Counted from the first letter of the stretch, positions 42,940-54,135 are shown. The stretch: 64,000 bases of DNA from Stomoxys calcitrans (GCF_963082655.1 NC_081554.1:52516750-52580749); one strand, 5' to 3'. Numbers and translations: made by a program. Notes: generated by a model not told the origin, from the letters alone.

Positions 42940-44430
42940 TCATTGCAACAGATGAAGTCACCAAACAATACTTTGCATCCGGCTGAGAACAGCAGGTGGA
43001 TTTTTGAAGTATTGTCCACCAGACCATAACGCCATACAGCATTGTAGTTCTGATAACTGTAACATCCGGTGCATGGCACGCGGATCAAACACCTTGCGAT
43101 TGCTAAAAACCCTCTTGCAGGAATATTGGGGAACCATTTTTCCCATCGTACTGAGCAGTGAGTGCATGATTTTTGGAGTGATGTCCACCAGAACTCAACA
43201 CCATACAGCATTTTAGATCTGACAACTCTAAATGGTTGCAAACAGCCATTAAAACCTCCAACGATTTTCATTAGCTTTCTGCCAGGTGTATAGGGAAAGA
43301 GTTGTCCCTTTCATACTGAACAATGGGTGGATTTTTAAAGTACTGCCCACCAAACCGCAACACGTTACAGCATCATAGGTCTGATCACGGTAAGACAGTG
43401 CATCACACACAGTTTACGCCACCAACGATTATCAATGGATTTTTGATAGGAGTGTAGGCTAAGCGTTGGCTCTATCCTACCGACGATTGGGTGGACGATT
43501 TTGAAATGATATCAAACTAAACACAGCATTTTAGGCCTGATAACTGAAAATGCCTACAAAAAGCCAATGTATGACACGCGGATTAAACTTCCAACTATTT
43601 GCAATAGCTTTCTGGTAGGTGTATAGGGGAAGAGTTATTCCTTTTATGCTAAACAGTGGGTGGATTTTTGAAGTACTGTCCACCAAACCACAACGCCATA
43701 CAGCATAATAGCTCTGATAACTGTAAGTCATTGTATACAGTCATTATATCAAACGGAACTATATACAGCCAGAGCATGACACGCCATTGGCAAAAGCCCT
43801 TAGACAGGAATTTATGGGAAGCGTTGTCTCTACCGAACTAAACAATGGGTGGATATTTGAAGTACTGTCAACCAGACCACAACATCATAGCATATTATAG
43901 GTCTGATATCTGTAGATGGGTGTATACAGCCATTGGATGACACGCGGTTTCATCCTCCAGCGATCGCCAATGACCCTTTTTGCAGGAGTATAGGGAAAGA
44001 GTTTTCCTTATTGTACTGAACAGTGGGGTGGATTTTTGATGTGCTGTTCATCAAACCACAAAACCATACATCCTTGTAGGCCTTATAACTGTAAGCGGTT
44101 GTATGCAGCCAGTGCATTTAAACCCCCAAAGATTTCCAATGGCCCCTTTGCTGGTGTACAGATGAAGAGTTGTCCCTATTGTACTGTATAGTGGGTGCAT
44201 TTTTAAAGTGCTGTCCACCAGACCACAATACCATACAGCATTATAGGTCTGACAACTGTATGTGGGTGTTTATATGAGACGTTGTTTTAACTTGTAGCGA
44301 ATGCTTATAGCCCTCTTGGGCGAGTAAAGGGGAAGTGTTGTCACTATCGTACTGAAAAGTGGGTGGATTTTTGGAGTGCTGTCCACTAGACTACAACACC
44401 ATATAGCATAATAGGCATAATAGATGCCAG
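42940..44430 (-). repeat. tandem array of a ~175 bp LINE reverse-transcriptase segment (~9 units)
   Basis: Units recur about every 160-190 bp (near 42990, 43170, 43330, 43490, 43665, 43850, 44035, 44200, 44365). Plus-strand signature: GTGGGTGGATTTTTGAAGTA, CTGTCCACCAGACCACAAC, CCATACAGCATTATAGGTCT, GATAACTGTA. On the minus strand each unit encodes versions of VVRPIMLYGVVVWWTALQKS plus a preceding segment around AIAGGLIRVSCTGC. It contains the same core as the 31.8-32.8 kb array but with more flanking sequence. Units are far more diverged than in that array. Confidence 0.85.
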
Positions 44431-44703
44431 CTGGAAATTGGGCGCTGCTACTTTTATGGCTCTCTCTAACTCTAGGGAAACATTTGGGCTGAGTTTGAAG
44501 TAAGGCTGCAAAGTTGAAACTTAAAGAAATTGATGGAAGAAGAACGCATGGAGCGAAGCGTGAAGCTTTATTTGACTCAACACGGGAAGGAGTTTCCCCA
44601 TTATAACAATGATATAGCACATGACCAAAGAAATTCAGGATCTTCAACTTAAATGTCTCTTATTTTTGTTTCCTTTGTACACCTTTTGTTAAAGTGATGT
44701 TTT

Positions 44704-45300
44704 AACAAGTAATAGCGTGCTAAGTCCGGCCGGGTCGAATCTTATATTCCCTTGACCATGGATCGCATTTATCAAGTTCTTTGAATGACTTACTTGATTT
44801 TTCTAAAATTTTGGAGACCGTGTTTTTATATGATTTCTAACAGCTATGACAAGTACGGTCCATATAGTAATTGATCTATATGGACCGTACTTGTCATAGC
44901 TGTTAGAAATCATAGAAAAACACGGCCTCCAAAATTTTAGAAACATCGAGTAATAATTGGGCCCTCTAGAGGCTCCGAAGGTCAAATTGTGAGATCGGTT
45001 AATATGGCAGCTGTATCAGTTTATCAACCGATTTGGACCACACAAAAACGTCATATGCAAAATTTCAACCAAATCGGGTAAGAATTGCACCCTCTAGAAG
45101 TCCAATCGGGTTATCGGCTTATATGGTATCTAAATCATGTTATGGTCTGATGTATACCATGCTTGGCACAGTTGTAGGAAATCATGCCAAAACGAAGCTT
45201 CTTCAAGAAGCTCAAGAAGTCTAATCGGGAGATAGGTTTATATGGCAGCTATGTCAGGCTATGAACCGGTTTGAACCGTACTTAGCATAATTGTGATACC
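44704..45300 (+). mobile_element. family-B element with a hairpin insertion
   Basis: End 1 is AACAAGTAATAGCGTGCTAA, GTCCGGCCGGGTCGAATCTT, GACCATGGATCGCATTTATC. B units follow after the hairpin: TTGGGCCCTCTAGAGGCTCC, GTTTATATGGCAGCTATGTC. End 2 is missing. Confidence 0.8.
44803..44940. repeat. 65 bp-arm near-perfect hairpin, 8-base loop
   Basis: Arms 44803-44867 and 44876-44940 are complementary except at about two positions; loop TAATTGAT. The arm runs from CTAAAATTTTGGAGACCGTG through TTTCTAACAGCTATGACAAG to TACGGTCCATATAG. Other family-B copies lack it. A transcript would give a long duplex suited to Dicer cleavage, but no expression can be inferred. Confidence 0.95.
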
Positions 45301-45304
45301 AAAC

Positions 45305-45700
45305 AAAACATTTCGCGACGCCATCGCCAACATACCGAATGATATGCTGCTAAGAGTGGACACGAAATTCAAAAATTGACTTAATCTGTGTATGCGCAAA
45401 GGGGGTCGCCATTTACCTGATGTAATTTTCAAGACTACAGCTAAAACCGAGAAGAACTACCGAAGGGGGAAAAACAGGAGTAGAGTTTGTGTGTTACTTT
45501 TGCTCAAAAGAGCAAAATGTCTTTCCAAAACCATACCTGACCTGTTTATGAAAATCTAATCTAAGACGTTAATGGCGCCTAAATTTGCCTTCCTAATTCG
45601 ACTCATGTTAAGTTGATTTCAACAGCGAAATGATTGCTTGGAAAGGCTTAACAATAGAAACTTAACAAGTAATAATGATATAGCAAACACAAAGGAAAAT
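45305..45700. other. no gene seen; possible DD41D scrap
   Basis: ACATACCGAATGATATGCTG then CTAAGAGTGGACACGAAATT reads NIPNDMLLRVDTKF, reminiscent of the C-terminal part of a Tc1-type transposase (cf. EIPxEMLERVCQN), but too short to call. Confidence 0.35.
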
Positions 45701-46790
45701 TTGCATGAACATTCCACTAAGGACCTGAGGCAAACTTCTCACATATCACTCAGTGCTGTCCGATTCGAATTTGAAGCTTAATGATAAGGGATCTTCTTTA
45801 TATAGCCGAGTCCGAACGGCGTGCCGCAATGAGACACCTCTTTAGGGGCAGAAGTTTCAACATGGCATAGTACCTCACAAATTTCGACAGCATTAGGAGG
45901 GGATAACCACCGCTGAAAATGTTTTTCTGTTGTTTTCGCCAGGATTCGAAACCAGGTCTCCCTGCTGTAGCACTCAGTAATAAATGGTTCTTGATGACTC
46001 AAAGGGATAGCTACGGTTATATGTTCTATGAAAGCATTGGACCATCTTAAGTCTAACTTAAGCGAAAGCATTTCCCAATGATGTTTTCATTAATCAAGAA
46101 CAAAAGATAGAGTGTCGAAGGCGATCAGATATCATTCAGTCGCTTCCCAGAAAACCCACGCTTATGGGCTGTGGTTGAAATTGGATTGCAAACATGAAGC
46201 GTAAAGAAATCGAAGAGAGATCGAAAGTTACCTAAACTTTCTATAAAAATTATATTGTAATATAAATAATATATGCACCCTCTTTTTAACCTAATTTAAG
46301 GAATAGCGCTTGCTTTTGTCTTCTTAATTCACCTAATGTTGAATTTGTACCAGCAAGCAGAGTGATGACTTGATAAATGTTATGGAAACTTCACAAATGG
46401 TCGTAGAGACATTGATGTTACACAAAGCATTGAATTTGTAAATGAAATTTTAATAAAATAAATCATTGAAAAAATTGCACAAATTCCAGGCCAAATAATT
46501 AGAAGAAGTCCCTTATATAAACTGACCCATTTTGTCTATGAAAATCTAGCTTCCATGGATTAACCACTTAGGCGGTAAAGTCCGATATTGTGATCCTTCT
46601 TAATTTTAAATTAATTGGACAGTGGTCGTAGATCCAATTTTGAAAAACTATCACCATACTGAGTTCGTATCCAAATAACAAAGTGATTGCATTAAAATTG
46701 TTATGGAAACTTCAACAGTGGTCGTAGAGACACTGATGTTGCGCCACGTATTTAAGGATTAACTGCTGATAAGAATGTCAAGGAGCCACT
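45545..46790. repeat. family-F dispersed units, with a SINE-1 between
   Basis: Repeated phrases: TATGAAAATCTAATCTAAGA or TATGAAAATCTAGCTTCCAT (45549, 46536), TTCTTAATTCACCTAATGTT (46320), GTTATGGAAACTTCA (46379, 46700) and GTGGTCGTAGAGACACTGAT (46721). Related sequence in complement forms the duplication at 47.66-47.94 kb. Family unknown. Confidence 0.6.
45705..45978 (-). mobile_element. SINE-1, minus strand, head-truncated
   Basis: Left end TTTGCATGAACATTCCACTA, body TATATAGCCGAGTCCGAACG, B box complement GGATTCGAAACC. The A-box part is replaced by unrelated sequence after about 45960, so the internal promoter is broken. Confidence 0.85.
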
Positions 46791-46794
46791 CTAT

Positions 46795-47655
46795 ATTTTT
46801 GGTGGGAAAATACAATTTCTAAAAATTTAGTTTGATAAGAGTTTCTCTGATTCTTCTACATAGAAAAAAATTGTGACACAAATATTTTCACCACATTTTC
46901 CTGCGCCTTTATCTACCCGATTAGTTGGCATTGTAGGCAACCACAACTTCAGGGATTACGAATGGAATTGTAGACATTTGTTTTCCCATTGAAATATCCT
47001 GTGCTGAACACAATCATCAAAATACCCGCTTGAGTGTTAATTCAAAATGTCTGATGGGAATTTGAAATTTTCATGTTCATATACTCGTACAATGCCACTT
47101 TGAGATCCACTACACTACAACTGGCTGAAAGGAAATCAGAACCAGAATAGTTAATTGATGATAAAGGCATACATACAAATAACACAAAAAAAAACAACTG
47201 CTCGTATATCAGTAGATTCTCAGTCTGGTTAACCGCAAAAAAGAAATTATTAACAAAACGTTTATCAAACCAAATGAAATGTGAACAATTTCCTGCATTG
47301 CCTCGTTGGAGTTTTCATAATTATATGCCATCATTCTTTTCGACTGGAATACTTTGGAAAATTATGGGATGAAGGGTAAAGTGAATTGTTTTTCTTGTGG
47401 CCAAATAGTAGCCAGAAGTAAGTGGTGGTTGATTATCAGCTTAATGATGAGAAAAAATAAGAAGGTTAACAATAAGCTTGGGGAAAATGAATGCTCAACA
47501 ATAATGTTTGAAAAATTCAAGTTTTTTTTTCTCCTTTCTTAAGACGTATATTGAAGTTTTTTGGAACAAATGCAAGGATAAAAGAGAAGGATAAGAAATA
47601 ATAATTACAACAATTTTTTAAAATTCTCGTATAAAAAGAGATTGTCTAAACCATA
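46795..47655. other. AT-rich DNA, no gene seen
   Basis: No recognised repeats or coding motifs. Confidence 0.45.
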
Positions 47656-47656
47656 T

Positions 47657-47944
47657 TTAAGAGTTAAGGCCGCATTTTTCGATTTCTGAAGACTATTTAC
47701 TACTTAAGATAGTTTTTCAAACTATTTCTGGTATTATCATCTTGTTTACATATTCAATACGTTGTGTAACATCAGTGTCTCCACGACCATTGTCGACCAT
47801 TTAAGAGCTAAGGCCGCATTTTTCGATTTCTGAAGACTATTTACTACTTAAGATAGTTTTTCAAACTATTTCTGGTATTATCATCTTGTTTACATATTCA
47901 ATACGTTGTGTAACATCAGTGTCTCCACGACCATTGTTGAAGAA
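47657..47944. repeat. 144 bp tandem duplication (family F)
   Basis: GGCCGCATTTTTCGATTTCT, AGACTATTTACTACTTAAGA, CTGGTATTATCATCTTGTTT and GTGTCTCCACGACCATTG occur twice 144 bp apart with only a few differences. The motif AACATCAGTGTCTCCACGAC is the complement of the family-F phrase at 46721. Confidence 0.95.
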
Positions 47945-48023
47945 TCCATAAGATTTGTGAAGCAATTACTACGCTTGTTGGTACAAACTCAACATGAGGT
48001 TAATGGGGATAAAACAAAACAAA

Positions 48024-48560
48024 AACAAGTAAAAATGTGCTAAGTTCGGCCGGGCCGAATCTTGGGAACCCACCACCAATGAGGTGTTATATTATGACTT
48101 CCAATAACTGTGCTAAGTATTTCGCAAATCGGTACATCTGGGATCTTGACTTCTTGGGCCTCTAGAGGGCGCAATTCTTATCCGATTTAGAAGAAATTTT
48201 GTACAACGGCTTCTCTCATGACCTTCAACATACGTGTCTAATATGATCTGAATCGATCAATAGCTTGATACAGCTCCCATATAAACCTATCTTCCGATTT
48301 TGCTTCTTGAGCCCCTACAAGGCGCAATTCTTATCCTAATCATCTGAAATATTACACAATGACTTCTGTAATGTTCAGCATTCATTTATGGTCCGTATCG
48401 GACTATAACTTGATATAGCTCCCATAGCACAACAGTTCGTATTCAATATTCTTTGTTTGCCTAAGAAGAGATACTGCGCATAGAACTCGACAAATGCAAT
48501 CTATGGTGGAGGGTATATATAAGATTCGGCCCGGCCGAACTTAGCACGCTCTTACTTGTT
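48024..48560. mobile_element. family-B/C chimera with two inverted end-1 modules
   Basis: The left end AACAAGTAAAAATGTGCTAA plus GTTCGGCCGGGCCGAATCTT (48024-48063) is the complement, with few changes, of the right end AAGATTCGGCCCGGCCGAAC plus TTAGCACGCTCTTACTTGTT (48521-48560). Normal copies have end 1 on one side only. The interior holds about two and a half B units (GCCTCTAGAGGGCGCAATTC). After the left end the sequence GGGAACCCACCACC resembles family-C end 1, so the ends may come from different copies. Confidence 0.85.
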
Positions 48561-48564
48561 TTTC

Positions 48565-49812
48565 TTTATTTTTTTACAAAATATGTCTGTATAAAATTTT
48601 ATTTTGTCTAGTTTTTGCTATTAACCCCAACTGGAGGTGTTTTGAAACTAACGTGCAATAAATTTCCACTAAATAACCAACCAAACAAAAAAGTTCAATG
48701 CTTTTTGAAAAACAAAATTTTTCCATGATTATAGTGTGTCATAATTATGATGATGAAGATGATTAGTCTCATGATCATTAGCATCAACAGCTAAGTCGTC
48801 ATCACTATTACAACGTCATTGTGAGGTGGTAGTGCATTTTCTTAGGTTCCCAAAGAGCACGCCAACGACAACAATCTCAGCCTTGAGTCAAGTTTTTCCA
48901 CTTTCATTACAAATGATTTTCAGGCCTTTTGATGGTCGTCGCTCTAAAATCGCGTCTGTCTGATGGTGCGCATAATGCGCACCGATAGTATTTTGAGCAT
49001 TTGTTGTTTTTCAAGTTTTGTTTCTTGCAACCGCCAGAAAAACTGAAATTAATGTTGGTAGTGTCTTCCGCCATTGGAGGCATTGATAGCACAACACTGA
49101 CAGTTGGAGAGGTAAGAAGGTAGAAAGACAGAAAGATAGATAGATGGACAGATAGATAGATAGCTAGACACTTGGGGTTGTTACCTTGTTTGAAACTCAT
49201 CACATCTTTGTTGCAGAGATAACATCAGAGAAACAATACCCCATAGCCAACAACAGCAACTACCACAAAGTCAATTTTGACGTTGAACAACGCAAGAAAA
49301 CACTTTCTAATTTCCATGACAATCAAAATGATTATTAATTACAACAACCACATAGAAAATAACAACTACAACAACAATAACAAACCTGCTAATACATATT
49401 GTATAATTTTTTTCACATCTTTCACATGCATAGCAATTTGACAATGAACTCATAGCTGGTGTTTTAAAAATATTGCCAGCCATCAACACCATCGCCAGCC
49501 AGGTCTGAGAGTTTGTTATTGGCATTACACTCGAAAAATAATGCGATGCAATTAAAGAGTTCATTGATTTATTACAATAGTAAAAATAAAATATTTGGAG
49601 ACGAAGTTTGTTGGAAGTAAAAGAGCGAATTCCGCACAGAGGCTAACCAAGGTCAGCCCCGTACAAAATGTATTCTAAAACATCTACGAAATACTCACGC
49701 GATAAACGGTTTAATTTTCAAATACATACCTGAAAAGATAAAACAGAGAGCACATTAGAAAAATTAATTCATTTGTTTCATATCGCTTAAATTTCTATAT
49801 ATAAAATAAAAA
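48565..49812. other. AT-rich DNA, no gene seen
   Basis: GATA-type microsatellite at 49136-49171 and CAACAACAACAATAAC-like tracts. No coding motif. Confidence 0.5.
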
Positions 49813-49816
49813 TGTT

Positions 49817-50285
49817 TGGTAATTTTTCAAACATATTCCAGCTCAAAATCATATTCTATGCTTCTTTCTATTCAAAGAATAGCATATCAAAGAACTTATA
49901 AAAGTAAGGCAAGTGTCTGCTGTTTCCAAAACACTTTGATTGGCATGGTGGATCGCTTTTCTGATACACCATGTATCTCTCTTACTGCGCTAAGGAGAGT
50001 TAGAGGACTTAATGAACCCTGTTTCGAAACAAAGGCGTGCTCCACACCGTACTCCATAGTCGTTGGGTATGTAGAGCACCTTAATCAATTTGGCAAAGTT
50101 GTTGATGAAGACACAGCGCGGTTCAGAAAACGCGATCCACCATGCCATTCAAAGTGTTTTGAAAACAGCACACACTTGACTAACTTTTACAAGCTCTTTG
50201 CTATGCTATTTTTTCTATTCTTCTTGATGAGAAAGAAGCATTGAACATGATCTCAAGCTGGAATGTGTTCGAAAAATCAAAATAA
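49817..50285. mobile_element. long-inverted-repeat (foldback-like) element, family unknown
   Basis: Left arm about 49817-49964 and right arm about 50123-50283 are complementary over ~150 bases at an estimated 80-85%. For example CCAAAACACTTTGATTGGCA and TGGTGGATCGCTTTTCTGA pair with TCAGAAAACGCGATCCACCA and TGCCATTCAAAGTGTTTTG. The outer parts (AAACATATTCCAGCTC with AAGCTGGAATGTGTTC) also pair. The loop is ~158 bases (TGTTTCGAAACAAAGGCGTG). The open frame 49816-50244 (142 codons) runs through arms and loop and shows no domain, so I treat it as non-coding. Confidence 0.82.
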
Positions 50286-50379
50286 AAGAACACAAACCGA
50301 TATATTAAGTAAAAAGTTTATACATCCGATCGATACTACTGGGTATCAAAGATGGTAAATTGACTCTTATGAAAATTTC

Positions 50380-50665
50380 AAATTTTGCCCATGAACATTC
50401 TATATCAATGTGTGCAGTCCGATTCAAGTTAAAGTTCAACTCATTGAACTCTTTCTTATAGCTGACCCTAACTCATACTGCAAAAAAGCGAGATTTTGAA
50501 AGACACCCGGGGCAGAGATAAGCACGGTCACCTTTAACGTTAAACGCCTGGGTTATAATCCTGGAGAGAATATCACAAAATTCGAAGGAAGTGGTTATCC
50601 CTTCACTAATTCAGCTGGCATTTGTGAGGCATTCAGTCAAGTAAAACTTCTCTACGATCAATGTC
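50380..50665. mobile_element. two SINE-1 fragments in inverted orientation
   Basis: 50385-50485 is a minus-strand 3' part (AAATTTTGCCCATGAACATT, GTGCAGTCCGATTCAAGTTA, CTTATAGCTGACC). 50507-50665 is a plus-strand head and body (ACACCCGGGGCAGAGATAAG, GCCTGGGTTATAATCCTGG as B-box region, GAAGTGGTTATCCCTTC). Both are well diverged. Confidence 0.72.
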
Positions 50666-50739
50666 CACCATGCTAGAAATTAAATGTGCCTTGGAGTTTT
50701 GTAGATCTTACAGACGACAAATGAAGGGGCAGACATCGC

Positions 50740-51895
50740 CAACAATCTATTGCCCGCCTATATTTGGGGTCAAGGGAGCCGCATCAACTAAAAATCAACC
50801 GGGCGGGCATGTAATTGGGTTGGGTTGGGAAAATATGGAACTGAAATATATTTGAAGGTAGATATTGGCTAGTAGCCTAAAAACACGAACCTGATGCCCG
50901 CTCAGATTGAGATCATGCGACAAAAACATCTCCCCCAACTAAAAACCAACCAAGGGGGCATACAATGGAGTTAAGGTACAAGGGTACCTCTTTGGGCTAA
51001 AAATCAACCGAGAGTACATGACAGTATCACGACTATGACAATATGAGACTAAAATATATGTGAGATCAGATAATGGTTGGTAGCTAAAAAAGCACGACTC
51101 CGTTGCCTGCTCAGATCGGGATCAAAGGACAAGGGGACCTCCCCCAATTAAAAGCCAACCGAGCGGGCATACTATGGGTTAAAGGGACAAGGGTACCTCT
51201 GCGACCTAAAAATCAACCGAGAGGGCAGGTGAGTATCACGACTATGACAATATGGGACTAAAATATATTTGATATGATGCCCGCCTATCAAACGACACCA
51301 ACTAAAAGCCAACCAAGTGGGCATGAATACATCACGGTTATGGTCAGATGTGACTGCAATATATTCGATAGTACATAATGGTTAAACACAAAGAACATGA
51401 ATAGGATATCAGAATTAGGTTTAAAAGACAAGGGGACCTCTCATATCTAAAAAAAATCCTTGCTTCCATATAGATATTATGGCTGTGACAATATGGGACT
51501 GAAATATATATGAGTGTAGATTTAAATAGTAGTTTAAAAACACAAATGCTTGCCTATATTGGAGTCAAGAGGATCTCTGAGGACCGAGCGGGCTTGCGGT
51601 AGGGAAATTTGCGAAATTATATGAGCATGCTAGTATTAAGACCATGATAATATGGGACTGAAATACATTTGAGAGCGAATATTGGCTTCTATCTTAAAAA
51701 ACGAATCTGATCCCCTCCCAGATGGGCGGCAAGGAACAAGGAGACCTTCTCCCACTAAAAGCCAACCGAGCTGGCATGCATGTACCACGTTCATGGCAAG
51801 ATGGGACTAAAATGTAGTTCAGAGTACATATCGGTAAAAAGTCTAAAACATGAGTAAGATATAAAAATGGGGTTTAAGGGACAAGGGGATCTCCC
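50740..51895. repeat. family-G tandem units (~165-190 bp)
   Basis: Recurring phrases: AAAAATCAACCGAGAG, GTATCACGACTATGACAATA, TGGGACTAAAATATATTTGA, GGACAAGGGGACCTC, CCAACCGAGCGGGCAT. About six units. Phrases such as CAATATGGGACTGAAAT are shared with the Helitron-like units at 61-63 kb, suggesting common ancestry. Confidence 0.78.
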
Positions 51896-52085
51896 CTCCA
51901 TATATAAAGCAGCTTTTTTCCAAATCTAGACCGATCTGAGCAGAATAAAACACGAATGTTGAAGAGCCTAACATAGCTCGGATCGGATAATACATGCACC
52001 TTTTATGATTGCAACTCCTTAAATCGGTATATATGGCGGCTATATCCAAATATATCCCGATCTTAAATATTGAAAAAGATTTGAG
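51896..52085 (+). repeat. family-C fragment
   Basis: TTCCAAATCTAGACCGATCT, AACACGAATGTTGAAGAGCC, TAAATCGGTATATATGGCGG. Confidence 0.65.
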
Positions 52086-52384
52086 CTTTTAGAGGCTCAG
52101 GAACTCAAATCTGAAGATCTGTTTCAAAGGCACCCATATCGAGATAATGAAAAAGATCGCCCATGGACTGAAGGAGTCGAGAACTTGGCGTTCCTCAACT
52201 ATGGTCAATCTTTAGTTCTGATAGGGAATGGGGAAGCGGCGTGATTTTAGACCTTATGCGGCACGCCAGATTATGATCCATGGGAGTCCTTCTATGTAGA
52301 CGGGCGGAGCATAGTTTTTCTTGATAGGCACATATGGTCTGGGTCTTTCGCGGAATGGGACATAAATTATACTGAGGCTGAGGA

Positions 52385-52680
52385 TGCAGGACCTCGGACG
52401 GCTTATAGGAGTCCTGAATGGTCATAGCAACTTCAGATTTTAGGTCGCGTCAGATATATGGAGGGGTTGAATACTGCGACCTCGGACGTCTTATGGGAGT
52501 CCTGAATGGTCATACTAACTTCAGGTTTTAGGTCGCGTCATATATATGGAGGGGTTGAATACTGCAAGCTATATGGTGACAAGAAGTTGGAAACCGAACA
52601 CATATTTGCGCCATTGTCCAGAAATAGGATTATACATCATAACACCTCTTTCCACCTTCTTTCTTAGCTCTATCGTCATT
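52385..52680 (+). pseudogene. C-terminal fragment of another LINE, with an 88 bp tandem duplication
   Basis: The block ACCTCGGACGGCTTATAGGA, GTCCTGAATGGTCATAGCAA, CAGATTTTAGGTCGCGTCAG to GGGGTTGAATACTGCGA is repeated at 88 bp (52391 and 52479). Broken frames read GVLNGH, then YMEGLNTAS, a GDKKLETEHIF-like block and HCPEIGLYII. This is the region before and within the C-terminal zinc knuckle of LINE ORF2. The knuckle cysteines are damaged. Confidence 0.62.
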
Positions 52681-52856
52681 CTGGACTATTGTAGAAGCGA
52701 GAAGTGGCTGATTAGGCAAAGCTCTGCTTGTAAGAGCTCCTCTGGTCTGACTGATTCCCTTTGCTTTTGTGGTGTATTTTGGTTTCCCCTTCCCTTATTA
52801 TTTCGATTTGTTTCTTTATATCAATATTTGAAGCGGACGGACCCTTACCCATAGCA

Positions 52857-53654
52857 TTTTTTGTACCCACCACCATAGTATAGGGGGTATATTCATTTAG
52901 TCATTCCGCTTCCAATATATTGGAACATCTATTCCATACCTACACAGTAGGTATATTTGGGATCGTCGTAAAATTCTAGGACGATTTAACGATTTACGTG
53001 TGTCTGTTTTAATCACTCTACAGCCATCAAAAATTTAGATATTGAACTGAAATTTTGCACAGATCCGTATTTCTCGGATCATATTTTGATATAGCTGCCA
53101 TATAGACAAAAGTTCTGATAAGGGTTTTGAGCTCATAAAAGGAGCATTTATTATTCGATTTGGCTGAAATTTGGAACAGTGAGTTGTACCACGGCTCCCG
53201 ATATCCAAACTGAATATGGTCCATATTGAGCCATATTCACATAAAGCTGCCATATAGACCGATTGGCGGATTCAGGGTCTTAAGCCCTTAAAAACTGCTT
53301 TTTTATCGATTTCGATGAAATTTGGAACAGTGAGTTGTATTGTACTATGACTTCCGATATCCGAAACGAATATGGTCCATATCGAACCATATTTAGATAT
53401 AGCTGTCATATACACCGATGTTCCTATTTAGGGTCTTAAGCCTATAAAAGCCGCATTTAGTGCCCGATGTTGCTGAAATTTGAAACAGTGAGTTGCGGTA
53501 AAACATCCGATAATTAAACGTAGGTGGTTGAGATCGGACAATATTTGGATAAAGCTGCCATATAGACCGATCTGCGGATTCAGTACATAATATGTCCAGA
53601 TTGACCCCCATGGTGGTGGATAGCCAAAGTTACTTAATGCGTTTTTACTTGTTT
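52857..53654 (-). mobile_element. family-C element, minus orientation, complete ends
   Basis: End 2 TTGTACCCACCACCATAGTA and CATTTAGTCATTCCGCTTCC; three to four units (CATATAGACCGATCTGCGGA, CTGAAATTTGAAACAGTGAG); end 1 CCCCCATGGTGGTGGATAGC, TACTTAATGCGTTTTTACTT, GTTTG. Confidence 0.83.
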
Positions 53655-53699
53655 GAAAACGCGATTACACCGATTACAGTGAAATTTTTTTGTTATCCT

Positions 53700-54135
53700 T
53701 AAAGTAAGGTCACGAACAGTCTTAAAGTGTAAGAAGGAGATTAACGCCTTCTCTGCGGATGACACGATCCGCAGTAAGGAGGAATGCAAAAGCAGACGCA
53801 CTGGCATTGAACGACAGATGAATACCGTCAACCCGAAATATTTCGGGTCGACGCATTCCGAGTTAAGTGTGTGGGCTATGAATCCTATGGGGATATCCAG
53901 ATTATGAGAAGACAAAGGTATTGCTGAAACGAAATAAGCAGGTGGTCAGTATAGCTTTCGGTATAGTTTACAAGCTCACTTATGCAAAATCGGTGCGGTA
54001 TGTGATAGCATGTGTAGGGTATGTGGGGAAGATGATAAGACGTTGGAGCATTTTCTATGTCATTGCCCGGCTTTCGGGGCTAAGGGACATGAACCAATTT
54101 AGGGGCATGGTATGGAAAACAATTGAGGATTTTGC
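53700..54135 (+). pseudogene. LINE C-terminal fragment with intact-looking CCHC knuckle
   Basis: The frame at about 54000-54110 reads CDSMCRVCGEDDKTLEHFLC followed by HCPAFGAKG and a stop. CRVC...H...C is the C-terminal zinc knuckle of R1/Jockey-type ORF2 proteins. 53935-54000 before it is in another frame (VTYAKSVR-like). It differs from LINE-A (CRSCEDIEEAKT), so it is another LINE. The rest of 53700-53930 has no secure motif. Confidence 0.68.

Noticed and set aside
49816..50244. 142-codon plus-strand gene
   Set aside because: It spans both arms and the loop of a long inverted repeat and has no domain resemblance.
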